Positions 9,978 to 22,152 of a DNA stretch of 64,000 nt are shown one piece after another. The stretch's first letter is position 1. Every line of letters starts with the position of its first letter. The DNA comes from Diaminobutyricimonas aerilata. Lineage in GTDB: Bacteria > Actinomycetota > Actinomycetes > Actinomycetales > Microbacteriaceae. The DNA lies in assembly GCF_002797715.1 (NCBI RefSeq), contig NZ_PGFF01000001.1, forward strand, positions 806,001 through 870,000, read 5' to 3'. The position numbers and the translations under genes were made by a program. The notes below the pieces were generated by a model that worked only from the letters and a program-made list of their open reading frames with translations, did no database searches and was not told the DNA's origin.

Positions 9978-11165
9978 TCATTCTCCCTGGGTGGTGGATC
10001 GGGGATCGAGGCGCTCGGCGACCTCGCGTTCGAGCACGAGCAGGCGGTCCGAGAGGGCGACGAGCTCGCCGTCGGTGACCGGTTCGCTCTCGAGCAACAG
10101 GGCCCGGATGTCGGGGTGCGGCCGGGCGAGGAGTTCGGCGGTCGCGATCACGACCTCCTCGACGGAGGCGGAACGCGACAGGCCGAGGGTGTTCGCGAGG
10201 CGGGTGACGGTGCCCACGCGCAGTGCGTCGAGGGCGCGCAGGCGGGCCGCGTTGCGTTCGTAGAGCCGGGCCCGACCCTCCATCGTCTCCCCGGCCCGCA
10301 CGGCGACGGGCAGGTTCTCCACCACGAGCGGTCCGAAGCGTCGACCGCGCCACACGGCGCCGGCGAGCGCCGTGATGAACAGCAGCGCGACGGTCGGCGT
10401 CACCCACGACGGGGTCAGCTGCCCGAGGGTGGGGAGGGAGGCGGTGTCGAGGTCGGCGGTCGACGGGACGTACCAGACGAGCCGCTCGTCGGTGCCGAGC
10501 AGGTTGAGCGCGAGCGCCGCGTTGCCGGCCCGGCCCACGACCTCGTTGGTCAGCGCGTCGCCGAGCCCGAACACCACGACCTCGCGGCCGTCGGCCTCGA
10601 CGGTCACGAGCGAGAAGGTGTCGTCGTCGCCCGCGAGGCAACCCGTGGCGGCCGCGGAGTCATCGATCACGCGGTACGCCTCGCCGTCCGCGGCGACCTC
10701 GCCCGCCCGCCCGACGGCGGGTACGGCGCAGTCCGCGTCGAACCGGTCCGTCGACGCGGAGCCCGCGTTCGCCACGGCGGGCACGACATCCTCGAGCTCG
10801 TCCACGCCCGGCTCGAGTAGCACGAGCCGCTCGGCGGAATCGGCGAGACGTTCGCGTCGCTCGGAGTCGAGGATGCCGTCGCGGTCGTGGAGCAGCACGG
10901 TCGCCCCGGTCGTGCGGTCGAGCGTGCCGTCGAGGTCGCGGGTCAGCTCGACGTCGACGCCCTGATCGCGGAGCACCTCGACGACCGCGCGGGCGCCCTC
11001 GGGGGCAGGACTCGACGGGTCGAGCCGCACCGCTTCCTGTTGCAGCCCGCTGCGCGAGATCGCGACCGCCGCGACGACGAGGATGAGCAGGAGCGCGCCG
11101 ACCCAGAACAGCGATCGCCGGGCGGTGGTGCGGACGCGCGGCGTCAGCACCTCGGGTGCGCTCAC
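9978..11165 (-). CDS. DUF4350 domain-containing membrane protein
   Basis: A 395-residue protein. A short cytosolic lead (SAPEVLTPRVRTTARR) and one TM segment (about residues 17-36) come first. An extracytoplasmic DUF4350 region follows (APEGARAVVEVLRDQGVDVELTRD, GATVLLHDRDG), then a second TM near residue 260 (TPTVALLFITALAGAVW) and a cytosolic tail. It is a standard member of the actinobacterial MoxR-DUF58-DUF4129 cluster; its role is unknown. The GTG start at 11165 overlaps the TGA of the DUF4129 gene (GTGA). I rejected the longer frame upstream because it lies inside that gene. Confidence 0.85.
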   Translation of the reverse strand: MSAPEVLTPRVRTTARRSLFWVGALLLILVVAAVAISRSGLQQEAVRLDPSSPAPEGARAVVEVLRDQGVDVELTRDLDGTLDRTTGATVLLHDRDGILDSERRERLADSAERLVLLEPGVDELEDVVPAVANAGSASTDRFDADCAVPAVGRAGEVAADGEAYRVIDDSAAATGCLAGDDDTFSLVTVEADGREVVVFGLGDALTNEVVGRAGNAALALNLLGTDERLVWYVPSTADLDTASLPTLGQLTPSWVTPTVALLFITALAGAVWRGRRFGPLVVENLPVAVRAGETMEGRARLYERNAARLRALDALRVGTVTRLANTLGLSRSASVEEVVIATAELLARPHPDIRALLLESEPVTDGELVALSDRLLVLEREVAERLDPRSTTQGE

Positions 11166-11812
11166 GCGGGAGCCCCCGTCGGCTCCGGCAGCACGGGCCG
11201 CGCGGCGCTCAATCGGGCGTCGAGCGCGCTCACACGTTCGTAGCCCGCGCGGTCGCCCGCACGGCCGAGGTACCGGACGGCGTCGAACAGGTCGGCCGAC
11301 CAGCGCAACTCGTCGGCGGCATCCGGAAAGGCACCGGCGGCGCGATCCGCGAAACCGTGGGCCGTCGTGCCGGGGCTCACGGTCACGAGGGTGCGCTCGG
11401 CGAGGCCCCGAGCAAGGGCGCGGAACCCCTCGACCGAGGCGAGCGTCCAGTCCTCGCGGGCCGCCGCATCCGCCGCCGCCCGCCGGATGGTGGCCGCGTC
11501 GCGCTCGTCGTCGACACCGAACAGGTCGAGGTCGGCCCTGCTGCGGCGGTTCACCCGCGGCAGGCCGTAGATGAGGAAGGCGAGCAGCAGGGCGACCAGC
11601 ACGAGCGCGCCGACCACGATGAGCGGGAGCACCGGCGGTCCGTCGACCCCGCCGAAACGGAGCGACGTGAACCACTCCCATATGGCCTGCGAGATGCGGT
11701 CGAACAGCGTCGGTCGCGCGGCCTCGTACTCGGGGCCGGCGAGCTCGCGCAGGATCCACTCGCGGGCCTCCGGGGCGTCCGGATCGACCGGGACGTCGAA
11801 CGCGCCGGTCAT
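11162..11812 (-). CDS. DUF4129 domain-containing protein
   Basis: A 216-residue protein with one TM segment (PPVLPLIVVGALVLVALLLAFLIYG is the core of it, about residues 60-85). It is followed by the DUF4129 soluble domain, where REDWTLASVEGFRALARGLAERT and VSPGTTAHGFADRAA are the typical blocks. DUF4129 often occurs at the C-terminus of membrane transglutaminase-like proteins; here it stands alone, as usual for Microbacteriaceae. It is linked to both neighbours by 4-bp overlaps (ATGA upstream, GTGA downstream), so the five-gene set 7706-12999 is one tightly coupled operon. Confidence 0.85.
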   Translation of the reverse strand: MTGAFDVPVDPDAPEAREWILRELAGPEYEAARPTLFDRISQAIWEWFTSLRFGGVDGPPVLPLIVVGALVLVALLLAFLIYGLPRVNRRSRADLDLFGVDDERDAATIRRAAADAAAREDWTLASVEGFRALARGLAERTLVTVSPGTTAHGFADRAAGAFPDAADELRWSADLFDAVRYLGRAGDRAGYERVSALDARLSAARPVLPEPTGAPA

Positions 11813-12999
11813 CCTGCGGCGGCCGGCGACGCGTAGGGGTCGGGCACGTCGTGCCCCGCCTGCCGCGCCTCGACGTAGCGCACGAGGTCGAGGTCGAAGC
11901 CCTCCTTGCGCATCCGCAGGTCGAGGTACAGCAGCGCCGTGACCGCGGTCTGCACGACGGCGCCGATCGCGCCGAGCACGAGGCTGACGAGGATCACGAG
12001 GATGTTGAGCGCGAGCAGCACGCCGATCGACCCGGACGGGTCGTCCGGGTCCGCGCCGTTCGGGAACAGCAGGGCACCGCCGAAGCCGCCGAGCAGTGAG
12101 ACAGGGAAGGTGACGACCTGGGCGGCGGTGCTGATGATCACGGAGACGAGCAGCTGGGTGCCGAGCGTCTTCCAGAACGGGGCGTACCCGGTGGTGAGCC
12201 ACCAGGAGCGGCGGATCGCGGCGCCGAGGGGGAGACGTTCGATCATGAGCACGCTCGGCACGAGCGAGAGCTTGGTGCCGAGCCAGAATCCGAGCGCGAC
12301 GAGGGCGAGGAATCCGAGGATGCCGACGAGCACCCCGAGCACGATCCCGGCTTCGCCCACCGTGATCACGAGCACCGCGACGAGCCCCGCGACGATCCCG
12401 ATCGCGATGACGACGGCGAGCGTCACGAGCAGCGACCAGCCGATGAGCGCGCCGATCCGACCCCGGGCGAGGCGCAGGAGCCCGGGCAGGCGCAGCTTCT
12501 CGCCGAGCGTGCCGCGCGCCACCTCGAGCACGAGCACGCCCTGCAGCAGTGCGCTCGCGATGAGCCCGAGCACGACGGGGACGAGGGCGGAGAGGATGAC
12601 CGTGGCCACCGCGCCCGCGGCGACCGCATCGCGGTCCTCGGCCGAGGCCTCGGCGACACGGCCGAATGCGAGCACCGACACGACGCCGACGACACCGCCG
12701 GCCACGAGGAGCACGAGCACCTGCACGAGCAGGGCCGTGCCGAACGTCGTACGCGGGTTGCGACGCAGCACCTGGAACGGGGCTCCGAGGAGCGTTCCGA
12801 ACCCGAGCGGCCGCAGGGGGATGAGGCCCGGGCGCGGCGGCGGGGTCCAGCCCTGCTGGGGCGCGCCGGGAGCGGCGACACCGTACGCCGGTCCGGGTTG
12901 CGCGGTCGGCCCGGGCGGCGGCACCGACGCCCCGTAGGGCGACGGGCTCGGTTGCGGGGCCGGATCGCCCGGCGACTGCCACTGCTGATCGTCGGTCAC
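11809..12999 (-). CDS. Polytopic membrane protein, GDPD-membrane-domain-like
   Basis: A 396-residue protein. The first 75 residues are Pro/Gln/Gly-rich and disordered (QPSPSPYGASVPPPGPTAQP). Six to eight long hydrophobic segments follow, with the loops RPLGFGTLLGAPFQVLRRNP and IRRSWWLTTGYAPFWKTLG. This layout resembles the membrane domain of glycerophosphoryl diester phosphodiesterases and the DUF7544/YciC-like group; no catalytic domain is present. The start is GTG 12999, with a good GAGGAGG site upstream on the minus strand. It is first in the operon with DUF4129, DUF4350, MoxR and DUF58, and divergent from mtrA across 143 bp. Function unknown. Confidence 0.8.
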   Translation of the reverse strand: MTDDQQWQSPGDPAPQPSPSPYGASVPPPGPTAQPGPAYGVAAPGAPQQGWTPPPRPGLIPLRPLGFGTLLGAPFQVLRRNPRTTFGTALLVQVLVLLVAGGVVGVVSVLAFGRVAEASAEDRDAVAAGAVATVILSALVPVVLGLIASALLQGVLVLEVARGTLGEKLRLPGLLRLARGRIGALIGWSLLVTLAVVIAIGIVAGLVAVLVITVGEAGIVLGVLVGILGFLALVALGFWLGTKLSLVPSVLMIERLPLGAAIRRSWWLTTGYAPFWKTLGTQLLVSVIISTAAQVVTFPVSLLGGFGGALLFPNGADPDDPSGSIGVLLALNILVILVSLVLGAIGAVVQTAVTALLYLDLRMRKEGFDLDLVRYVEARQAGHDVPDPYASPAAAG

Positions 13000-13142
13000 G
13001 GATTCCTCCTCGCGCGCACGCTTCCCTTCATGCTGGCACATCCGGCCCCCGCGTCGCCGGGAAACCCCCGGTGAGGGGGCACGGCACGGCGCGCCTCCTC
13101 GGCTACTCTGGTGCCACCTGCTTCCCGCCCGATCCGGAGACC

Positions 13143-13823
13143 ATGACACCCCGCATCCTGGTCGTCGACGACGACACCGCTCTCGCCGAGATGCTCGGCA
13201 TCGTGCTGCGCGGTGAGGGCTACGAGCCGCACTTCTCCGCCGACGGCACCTCCGCGCTCGAGGACTTCCACACCGTGCGACCGGACCTCGTGCTGCTCGA
13301 CCTCATGCTGCCCGGCATCGACGGCATCGAGGTGTGCGGGCGGATCCGCGCGGAGAGCGGCGTGCCGATCATCATGCTCACCGCCAAGAGCGACACGGTC
13401 GACGTCGTGCGCGGGCTCGAGAGCGGTGCCGACGACTACGTCGTGAAGCCGTTCAATCCGAAGGAGCTCGTCGCGCGCATCCGCACCCGGCTGCGCCCGA
13501 CCTCGGCGGCCGTGAGCGAGACCGTGAAGATCGGCGACCTCGTGCTCGATGTCGCGGGTCACGAGGTTCGTCGTGGCGACACCAAGATCAACCTCACGCC
13601 GCTCGAGTTCGAGCTGCTGCTCGCCCTCGCCTCGAAGCCGCAGCAGGTGTTCACGCGCGAGATGCTGCTCGAGCAGGTGTGGGGCTACCACTACAAGGCC
13701 GACACCCGGCTGGTGAACGTGCACGTGCAGCGTCTGCGGGCGAAGGTCGAAGAGGATCCGGACAACCCCCGCATCGTCATGACCGTGCGGGGCGTGGGCT
13801 ATCGGGCCGGCGCCTCGGTCTGA
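13143..13823 (+). CDS. mtrA: Response regulator MtrA
   Basis: A 226-residue OmpR-type response regulator. The receiver domain has the acidic pocket VVDDD at residues 7-11, the phospho-acceptor Asp53 (LVLLDLMLPG), Thr in MLTAKSD and Lys in YVVKPF. The winged-helix domain ends RVVMTVRGVGYRAG-like (here IVMTVRGVGYRAG). MtrA is the actinobacterial regulator of envelope, division and osmotic genes, partnered with MtrB. ATG at 13143 has a GGAG four bases upstream; the upstream in-frame codons are not conserved. The order mtrA-mtrB-lpqB is identical to that in mycobacteria. Confidence 0.96.
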   Translation: MTPRILVVDDDTALAEMLGIVLRGEGYEPHFSADGTSALEDFHTVRPDLVLLDLMLPGIDGIEVCGRIRAESGVPIIMLTAKSDTVDVVRGLESGADDYVVKPFNPKELVARIRTRLRPTSAAVSETVKIGDLVLDVAGHEVRRGDTKINLTPLEFELLLALASKPQQVFTREMLLEQVWGYHYKADTRLVNVHVQRLRAKVEEDPDNPRIVMTVRGVGYRAGASV

Positions 13824-13835
13824 CCGGGTGCCCGG

Positions 13836-15431
13836 ATGGACTGGCGTCGGTACCTGAGGCGGCTCACGCGGCAGTGGCGCTCGTCGCTGCAGCTGCGCAC
13901 CGTCGTCATCACGGTGCTGCTCTCGGCGGTCGCCATCGGCACCGTCGGCGCGTACATGTCGGTGAGCATCGCGAACAACATCACCGACTCGCGCACCGCT
14001 CAGCTGCTCAACGCGACGGAGGCGGCGGCCGTGCAGGCCCAGGCGACGTTCGACTCCGCCGTCGAGGTGGGCGGGTTGACCGAGCTCGAGGCGGCGGGCC
14101 GCAACGTGCTCGACGCGGTGTCCCGCGCGACGGCGACCACGGGCGGCACGTCGGTCGCGCTGCTGCGCGCGCCCGGGCAGGGCGGTCAACCGGCGCTGCT
14201 CGACACGTTCAGCGTCGGGTTCCAGGTCGACGAGGTGATCAGCGACGAGTTGCGGGACGCGGTCGTCGACGCCGATCAGCAGCGCCTGTACTCCCAACCG
14301 GTCGAGCTTTCGGCCGGAGGCGACGGAACGGCGCCAGGCCTCGCCGTCGGGACGCCGCTCGACATCCCGCAGGCGGGACGGTACGAGCTCTACGCCGTCT
14401 ACAACCTCAGCGACGCGCAGCGCACGCTCGACTTCGTGCTCCAGACGCTGCTGCTCGCCGGGCTCGCCCTCGTGCTGCTCATCGGCGCCGTCGTCTACGT
14501 CGTCGTGCGTCTCGTGATCGGACCCGTGCAGGTCGCCGCGGAGACGAGTCAGAAACTCGCGGCGGGGCAGCTGCAGGAGCGCATCCCCGTGAAGGGCGAC
14601 GACGTGCTGGCGACCCTCGCCCGCTCCTTCAACGGCATGGCCGACAGCCTGCAGCGGCAGATCACCCGGCTCGCGACGCTCTCGCAGGTGCAGCAGCGGT
14701 TCGTCTCCGACGTGTCGCACGAGCTGCGCACTCCGCTCACCACGATCCGGCTCGCGGGGGACGTGCTCTACGACCAGCGGGAGGACTTCCCGCCTGCGAC
14801 CGCCCGCACGGCGGAACTGCTGCACACGCAGATCGACCGCTTCGACTCGATGCTCGCCGACCTGCTCGAGATGAGCCGGTTCGACGCCGGCGCGGTGCAG
14901 CTCGAGACGGAGCCGACCAACCTCGTGCGGCTCGTCGAGGAGTCGGTCGAGGCGGTCCGTCCGCTCGCGTCCGAGAAGGGGTCAGAGCTGCGCATCGAGG
15001 CGCCCGGCGGCTACTTCGAGGCGGAGGTCGACGCCCGGCGCGTGCGCCGCATCCTGCAGAACCTGCTCGGCAACGCGATCGACCACGGTGAGGGCCGGCC
15101 GATCCTCGTGTACGTCGACAGCGACGAGCACGCCGTGGCACTCGCCGTGCGCGACTACGGCATCGGGATGGACGAGACCGCCGTCAAGCGCGTGTTCGAC
15201 CGCTTCTGGCGCGCCGATCCGTCGCGGCAGCGCAGCACCGGCGGCACGGGTCTCGGGCTCGCCATCGCGCTCGAGGACGCGACGCTGCACGAGGGGTGGC
15301 TCGAGGTGTGGTCACGCGAAGGCGAGGGGTCGTGCTTCCGGCTCACCCTGCCGCGTCGTGTCGGCGACACGCTGCGCGCGTCGCCGTTGCCCTTGCCGCC
15401 CGACCCGCCGGAGGGGGAGTCCGATGACTAG
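13836..15431 (+). CDS. mtrB: Sensor histidine kinase MtrB
   Basis: A 531-residue kinase. TM1 is at about residues 21-45, an extracytoplasmic sensor region of about 150 residues follows, and TM2 is near 205-230 (LLLAGLALVLLIGAVVYVVV). Next come a HAMP linker and the HisKA domain with phospho-His295 in SDVSHELRTPL. The ATPase shows the N box NLLGNAIDHGEG, G1 DYGIGMD, the F region FDRFWRADPSRQR and G2 GGTGLGLAIA. It starts 12 bp after mtrA and overlaps lpqB by 8 bp. It phosphorylates MtrA and is membrane-bound at the septum in mycobacteria (family knowledge). Confidence 0.95.
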   Translation: MDWRRYLRRLTRQWRSSLQLRTVVITVLLSAVAIGTVGAYMSVSIANNITDSRTAQLLNATEAAAVQAQATFDSAVEVGGLTELEAAGRNVLDAVSRATATTGGTSVALLRAPGQGGQPALLDTFSVGFQVDEVISDELRDAVVDADQQRLYSQPVELSAGGDGTAPGLAVGTPLDIPQAGRYELYAVYNLSDAQRTLDFVLQTLLLAGLALVLLIGAVVYVVVRLVIGPVQVAAETSQKLAAGQLQERIPVKGDDVLATLARSFNGMADSLQRQITRLATLSQVQQRFVSDVSHELRTPLTTIRLAGDVLYDQREDFPPATARTAELLHTQIDRFDSMLADLLEMSRFDAGAVQLETEPTNLVRLVEESVEAVRPLASEKGSELRIEAPGGYFEAEVDARRVRRILQNLLGNAIDHGEGRPILVYVDSDEHAVALAVRDYGIGMDETAVKRVFDRFWRADPSRQRSTGGTGLGLAIALEDATLHEGWLEVWSREGEGSCFRLTLPRRVGDTLRASPLPLPPDPPEGESDD

Positions 15432-17094
15432 CCGGATGCGCGGCGTGACCGCGCTCGCGATCGCGGCGTTGTTCGCCCTCGTCGGCTGCGCGGGGGTGCC
15501 CACGAGCGGAGCGGTGAGCGAGGGCGAACCGTTCGACGCCGACACCGCCCCGGAGTTCGCCCTGCGGCCCAACGGCCCGCAGCCGGATGCGACACCGGAG
15601 GACATCGTCAACGGGTTCCTCCGCGCCGGGGCCAGCCCGCAGGGCGGGTACGCGATCGCGCGGCTGTTCCTCACCGACGACTTCCGCGACGAGTGGAATC
15701 CGAACGCCGGGGTCAGCATCCGCTCGGAGGCCCGCGGCACGACGTCGCCCGACGAGGAGACGGTCGAGTACTCCTTCACCACCGCGGCGGCGGTCGACGA
15801 CAGCGGGCGGTACAGCGAGCAGCGCACGGCGTCGTCGACGACGCGCGTGTTCCGGTTGACGCAGGACGACGACGGCCAGTGGCGCATCAACGAGGCGCCC
15901 GACGGCATCGTCGTCTCGCGGGACACCTTCACGACCGTGTTCGACCCGTACGAGATCTGGTACTTCGAACCCGCGTTCCGTTATCTCGTGCCCGAGCTGC
16001 GGTGGTTCGCCTCCCGGGCGAACGTCGCGACGGCGGTCGTCGCCGCGCAGCTCCAGGCGCCCCCGGCCTGGCTCGAAGGGGCCGTCGTCAACGAGTTCCC
16101 CGCCGGCACGACGATCGCGGGCGGTGTCGAGATCGAGGGTGGCGTCGCCACCGTCGACCTGAGCGAGCAGGCCGCATCGACCTCCGAACAGCAGCGCGAT
16201 CGGATGCGGCAGCAGCTGCTCGCCACGCTGCGGTCCGGCTTCGGAGTCGGATCGGTGGTGCTGACCGCCGACGCGTTCCCCATCCAGGTTCCCAGCGACG
16301 CGACGCAAGCCGCCATCACGCAACCGCTCGTGCAGCCGGCGCCGCTCATCGCCCGTGAGGGCGACGTCGGCTTCGCCTCCGGGTCGGCCGTCACGGGACT
16401 CGGGGCGCTCGGCAGCGCGATCGGGGCACTCGGGCCCACCGCCGTCACCCTCGGTCCCGGCCGGGACGGCGCGGCCGTGCGCGCTCCCGGCGGCGTGTAT
16501 TTCGTGCGCTCCGGACAGGATCCGCTGCTCGTCGACGCCCGCGACGCCGCGATCGCGCCCTCGATCGACCCGTTCGGCTTCGTCTGGAGTGCCACCTCGA
16601 CCGGACCGCCCGACGTGCGCGCCACCGGCGCCGACGGCACCCAGCATCCGATCGACCTGCGCCTCCCGCCGGACGCGCGCCTCGTCTCGCTCGACGTCTC
16701 GCGCGACGGATCCCGGCTGCTCGTCTACTGCTCGACCGACGCCGGACCGCAGCTCGCCGTCGTCGGCATCGTGCGCGACGAGGGAGTGCCCGTGGGCGTG
16801 TCCGGCATCCCGGAACAGCTCCCGGTCGAACCCGGCACGCCGATCGACGCCGAGTGGGCCGACGGCACGTCGGTGACCGCCCTGTCGGACACCGCGTCCG
16901 GCGAAGTGCTCACGCTCTACCCGATCGGCGGACCGCGTACGCGCATCGGCGGCATCGCCGGGGCGACGCGGGTTGCGAGCGGCAACGGCGGCGCGAGCGG
17001 CCTGTTCGTGCTCGTCGGCGACGAGGTGCTGCAGAGGCGCGGATCGTCGTGGCAGAGCGTCGGCGCCGCCTCCGTGCTCGGCACCCAGCAGTAG
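15424..17094 (+). CDS. lpqB: Lipoprotein LpqB
   Basis: A 556-residue secreted lipoprotein. The signal peptide ends in a lipobox (ALFALVGCAG, lipidated Cys about residue 22). An N-terminal GerMN-type domain with GTTIAGGVEIEGGVATVDLS and a beta-propeller-like C-terminal half follow. LpqB interacts with the MtrB sensor domain in mycobacteria and tunes MtrA signalling. ATG at 15424 lies inside the mtrB end (8-bp overlap), with GGGGGAG upstream, so translation is coupled. Length matches the family. Last gene of the mtrAB-lpqB operon; comF starts 60 bp later. Confidence 0.93.
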   Translation: MTSRMRGVTALAIAALFALVGCAGVPTSGAVSEGEPFDADTAPEFALRPNGPQPDATPEDIVNGFLRAGASPQGGYAIARLFLTDDFRDEWNPNAGVSIRSEARGTTSPDEETVEYSFTTAAAVDDSGRYSEQRTASSTTRVFRLTQDDDGQWRINEAPDGIVVSRDTFTTVFDPYEIWYFEPAFRYLVPELRWFASRANVATAVVAAQLQAPPAWLEGAVVNEFPAGTTIAGGVEIEGGVATVDLSEQAASTSEQQRDRMRQQLLATLRSGFGVGSVVLTADAFPIQVPSDATQAAITQPLVQPAPLIAREGDVGFASGSAVTGLGALGSAIGALGPTAVTLGPGRDGAAVRAPGGVYFVRSGQDPLLVDARDAAIAPSIDPFGFVWSATSTGPPDVRATGADGTQHPIDLRLPPDARLVSLDVSRDGSRLLVYCSTDAGPQLAVVGIVRDEGVPVGVSGIPEQLPVEPGTPIDAEWADGTSVTALSDTASGEVLTLYPIGGPRTRIGGIAGATRVASGNGGASGLFVLVGDEVLQRRGSSWQSVGAASVLGTQQ

Positions 17095-17154
17095 TTCTCC
17101 ACAGAACGGGTCGGATGGTGCGGCGGCGGCCGTCGCGTCGGGGAGCATGGCCGG

Positions 17155-17865
17155 ATGCCGCCCCGCCCCTTGCGCGAGTCGATCCGCGACGCTGTGCTCG
17201 ACGCCTGGTCGATCCTCATGCCCGTGGAGTGCGCGGGCTGCGGCCGACCCGATCGAGCGCTTTGCGCCGCGTGCCATCGTGCGCTCGCCCCGGTCGCGAC
17301 GCCGCGCAGCCTCCCCGACGGCACGCGGCTGATCACCGTGCTGCGTTATCAGGGCGTGGTGCGCGAGGTCGTGCTCGCGTTCAAGGAGCACGAGCGGGTC
17401 GACGTGGCCATGGCGCTCGCCATCGCGCTGCGCGCCGCGGTGCGGGCGGCACTCGCCGAGGCGGACGCCACGACCGAGGTCACCTGGGTGCCCTCGAGCC
17501 GGCGCGCGTACCGCCGTCGCGGCTACGACCCGGTGCGGATGCTGTTGCGGCGCTCCGGGATGCGGCCCGCGCGAGTACTGCGACCGCCGGTCGGCGCGGC
17601 ACGGCAGAAGACGCTGCACGTCGAGGAACGCGAGCGGAACGCGGCGGGCCGGTTCCGGGCGCGACAGCGGCTCGAGGGACGCCGGTTCGTGCTCGTCGAC
17701 GACGTCGTGACGACCGGCTCGACCCTCGCCGACGCGGCCCGTGCCATCCGTGACGCCGGGGGTGAGGTCGTGGCCGCCGCCGCGCTCGCCTACACCCCGC
17801 GGCTTCTCCGACACTCAGGGGACTGGTCGGTCGCTTCCCGTGACTTTGCCATCGGGGAGGGCTAG
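17155..17865 (+). CDS. comF: ComF family phosphoribosyltransferase-like protein
   Basis: A 236-residue protein. The N-terminal zinc-finger-like cysteines CAGCGRPDRALCAACH (residues about 25-40) are followed by a type I phosphoribosyltransferase fold with the PRPP loop VLVDDVVTTGSTLADAARA near residue 180. ComF homologues act in DNA uptake and replication restart in some bacteria; in actinobacteria the role is not established. Its position between lpqB and hpf is conserved in M. tuberculosis (Rv3242c). ATG at 17155 gives a complete zinc-finger region. The hpf promoter candidate overlaps its 3' end. Confidence 0.9.
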   Translation: MPPRPLRESIRDAVLDAWSILMPVECAGCGRPDRALCAACHRALAPVATPRSLPDGTRLITVLRYQGVVREVVLAFKEHERVDVAMALAIALRAAVRAALAEADATTEVTWVPSSRRAYRRRGYDPVRMLLRRSGMRPARVLRPPVGAARQKTLHVEERERNAAGRFRARQRLEGRRFVLVDDVVTTGSTLADAARAIRDAGGEVVAAAALAYTPRLLRHSGDWSVASRDFAIGEG

Positions 17866-17868
17866 GTT
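17840..17868 (+). promoter_or_regulatory. Candidate promoter for hpf
   Basis: GTGACT at 17840-17845 and TAGGTT at 17863-17868 are separated by 17 bp, a reasonable sigma-70-type match. They lie 62 bp upstream of the hpf start and overlap the comF stop. Pattern only; no start-site data. Confidence 0.4.
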
Positions 17869-17929
17869 TCTCCGAAAGGCGCGTGGCACCGCCTGTTCCA
17901 GGCGGCGCGTCGGACAGAAGGAGGCCGTC

Positions 17930-18604
17930 ATGGACGTGTTCATCACCGGCAGGAACGTCGACATCACCGACCGATTCCAGGATTACGCCACCGAGAAGTC
18001 CGAGAAGATCGCGAACCTCGCCGACAAGGCCATCGCCTTCGAGGTCCGTGCCAGCCGACACGCCGAGTCCCGCGGCTTCAAGGGGGACGACCGGGTCGAA
18101 CTGACCGTCATCTGCCCCGGACCCCTCGTGCGAGCCGAAGCGGAAGGAGCGGACAAGTACGTCGCGTTCGATCTGGCGATGGACAAACTCGTCGAGCGGC
18201 TGAGACAGGCCAAAGACCGCAAGAAGGTGCATCACGGGCAGCATCGCCCACCGACGCTCCGGCAGCCGCAGAACGGCGAGTTCCGGGTCGCCGACATCGT
18301 GCCCGCGAGCGTCGACGTGATCGAGCGGGTCGCGACCGGGGCCATCCCCGTGCAGGTCGAGGAGGAGCAGGAGGACTACAGCCCGGTCGTCATCCGCCGG
18401 AAGGTGTTCCCGTCGGAGCACATGACCGTCGAGAGCGCCGTAGACCGGATGGAGCTCGTCGGACACGACTTCTTCCTGTTCGTCGACAGCGAGACCGACC
18501 GTCCGAGCGTCGTCTACCGCCGCAAGGGATGGGACTACGGCGTGATCTCGCTCGAGGAGCAGCCGGCCGACGACGACGATCAGGGTCGTCGTCGCAGGAG
18601 ATGA
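17930..18604 (+). CDS. hpf: Ribosome hibernation-promoting factor, long form
   Basis: A 224-residue long-form HPF. The N-terminal S30AE domain (MDVFITGRNVDITDRFQDYATEKSEKI, residues 1-105) binds the decoding region of the 30S subunit. A basic linker joins it to the C-terminal dimerisation domain (VVIRRKVFPSEHMTVESAVDRM to FFLFVDSETDRPSVVYRRKGWDYG, about 155-210), which joins two ribosomes into a 100S particle. An excellent AGAAGGAGG ribosome site precedes ATG 17930. An Asp-rich then Arg-rich tail (DDDDQGRRRRR) ends it. The comF-hpf-secA order is conserved in actinobacteria. Confidence 0.95.
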   Translation: MDVFITGRNVDITDRFQDYATEKSEKIANLADKAIAFEVRASRHAESRGFKGDDRVELTVICPGPLVRAEAEGADKYVAFDLAMDKLVERLRQAKDRKKVHHGQHRPPTLRQPQNGEFRVADIVPASVDVIERVATGAIPVQVEEEQEDYSPVVIRRKVFPSEHMTVESAVDRMELVGHDFFLFVDSETDRPSVVYRRKGWDYGVISLEEQPADDDDQGRRRRR

Positions 18605-18720
18605 TCATCGGGGCTTGCTAGCATGTCGGGCGGCGGTACGGCGTTTTTCCACGTGGGCGGCCGCCGCCCGGCGAGCGAGGTGCCCAGCCCCGCCGCCCCG
18701 AGCACGTGATGAGGTAACCC

Positions 18721-21567
<2,847 letters not shown>

Positions 21568-21583
21568 GCCGCCTCACTCCGAC

Positions 21584-21616
21584 GAAGGCCCGTGCCGCAC
21601 GACGGCACGGGCCTTC
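21584..21616 (+). terminator. Terminator hairpin after secA
   Basis: GAAGGCCCGTGCCG at 21584-21597 pairs perfectly over 14 bp with CGGCACGGGCCTTC at 21603-21616 around a 5-base loop. It lies between converging secA and the Rv3235-like gene, so it may work in both directions. There is no clear T tract. Confidence 0.75.
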
Positions 21617-21649
21617 GCCGTTCCACACGGCCGCTCGGTCGCGTACAGG

Positions 21650-22120
21650 TCAGAGCACGTTGATGGCGGTGGCGCGCCAGCGCCGATCCATGCCTTCGAG
21701 GCGGATCGCGACGGCGCGGGTGCGTGCGCGGCCCATGACGATGACGACCGCCTCGACGACACCGTCCCGCGGGGCGCAGACGGTCGTCGAACCGATCGTG
21801 AACGTGGGCCGCACGGGCGCCTGACCTCGGGCCTGGCGAGCGCGCGAGGACAGCACCACCCGCTTGAGCAGGTGCCGGTACACGTCGTCCGTGACCCATC
21901 GCGAGATCTGCTCGAGGTCTCGCGCGCCGGCGAGGATCTCGATGACGCTGCGCGTGAGGTTCTCGAGCAGCACCGCGGGATCGGGCAACTGCTCCGATGA
22001 GGTGGGCTGGTGTCCGAAGAAGTCGTCGGCTTCGTGTCCTCGAATGGGCCGGGGCTTCGCCGCCGTGGCGGTCGCCGCCGACCTCGTCGAATACGAGCCG
22101 AGGCCCACCACTGGCTTCAT
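21650..22120 (-). CDS. Rv3235 family protein
   Basis: A 156-residue protein of unknown function. The N-terminal 50 residues are low-complexity; the conserved core begins PAVLLENLTRSVIEILAGARDLEQISRWV and includes a LLKRVVLSSRARQAR segment. The end is MDRRWRATAINVL, with the small beta strands VVEAVVIVMGRARTRAVAIRLEG. This matches the Rv3235 family, which lies near secA in M. tuberculosis as well (Rv3240c). It is convergent with secA and divergent from the gene at 22267. No catalytic residues are apparent. Confidence 0.8.
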   Translation of the reverse strand: MKPVVGLGSYSTRSAATATAAKPRPIRGHEADDFFGHQPTSSEQLPDPAVLLENLTRSVIEILAGARDLEQISRWVTDDVYRHLLKRVVLSSRARQARGQAPVRPTFTIGSTTVCAPRDGVVEAVVIVMGRARTRAVAIRLEGMDRRWRATAINVL

Positions 22121-22152
22121 CGCTTACCCACCATCACGGACGATCCTGTCGA

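Noticed and set aside
12996-14825. A 609-residue minus-strand frame opposite mtrA and mtrB
   Set aside because: Antisense to two genes with full catalytic motifs; no ribosome site or domain.
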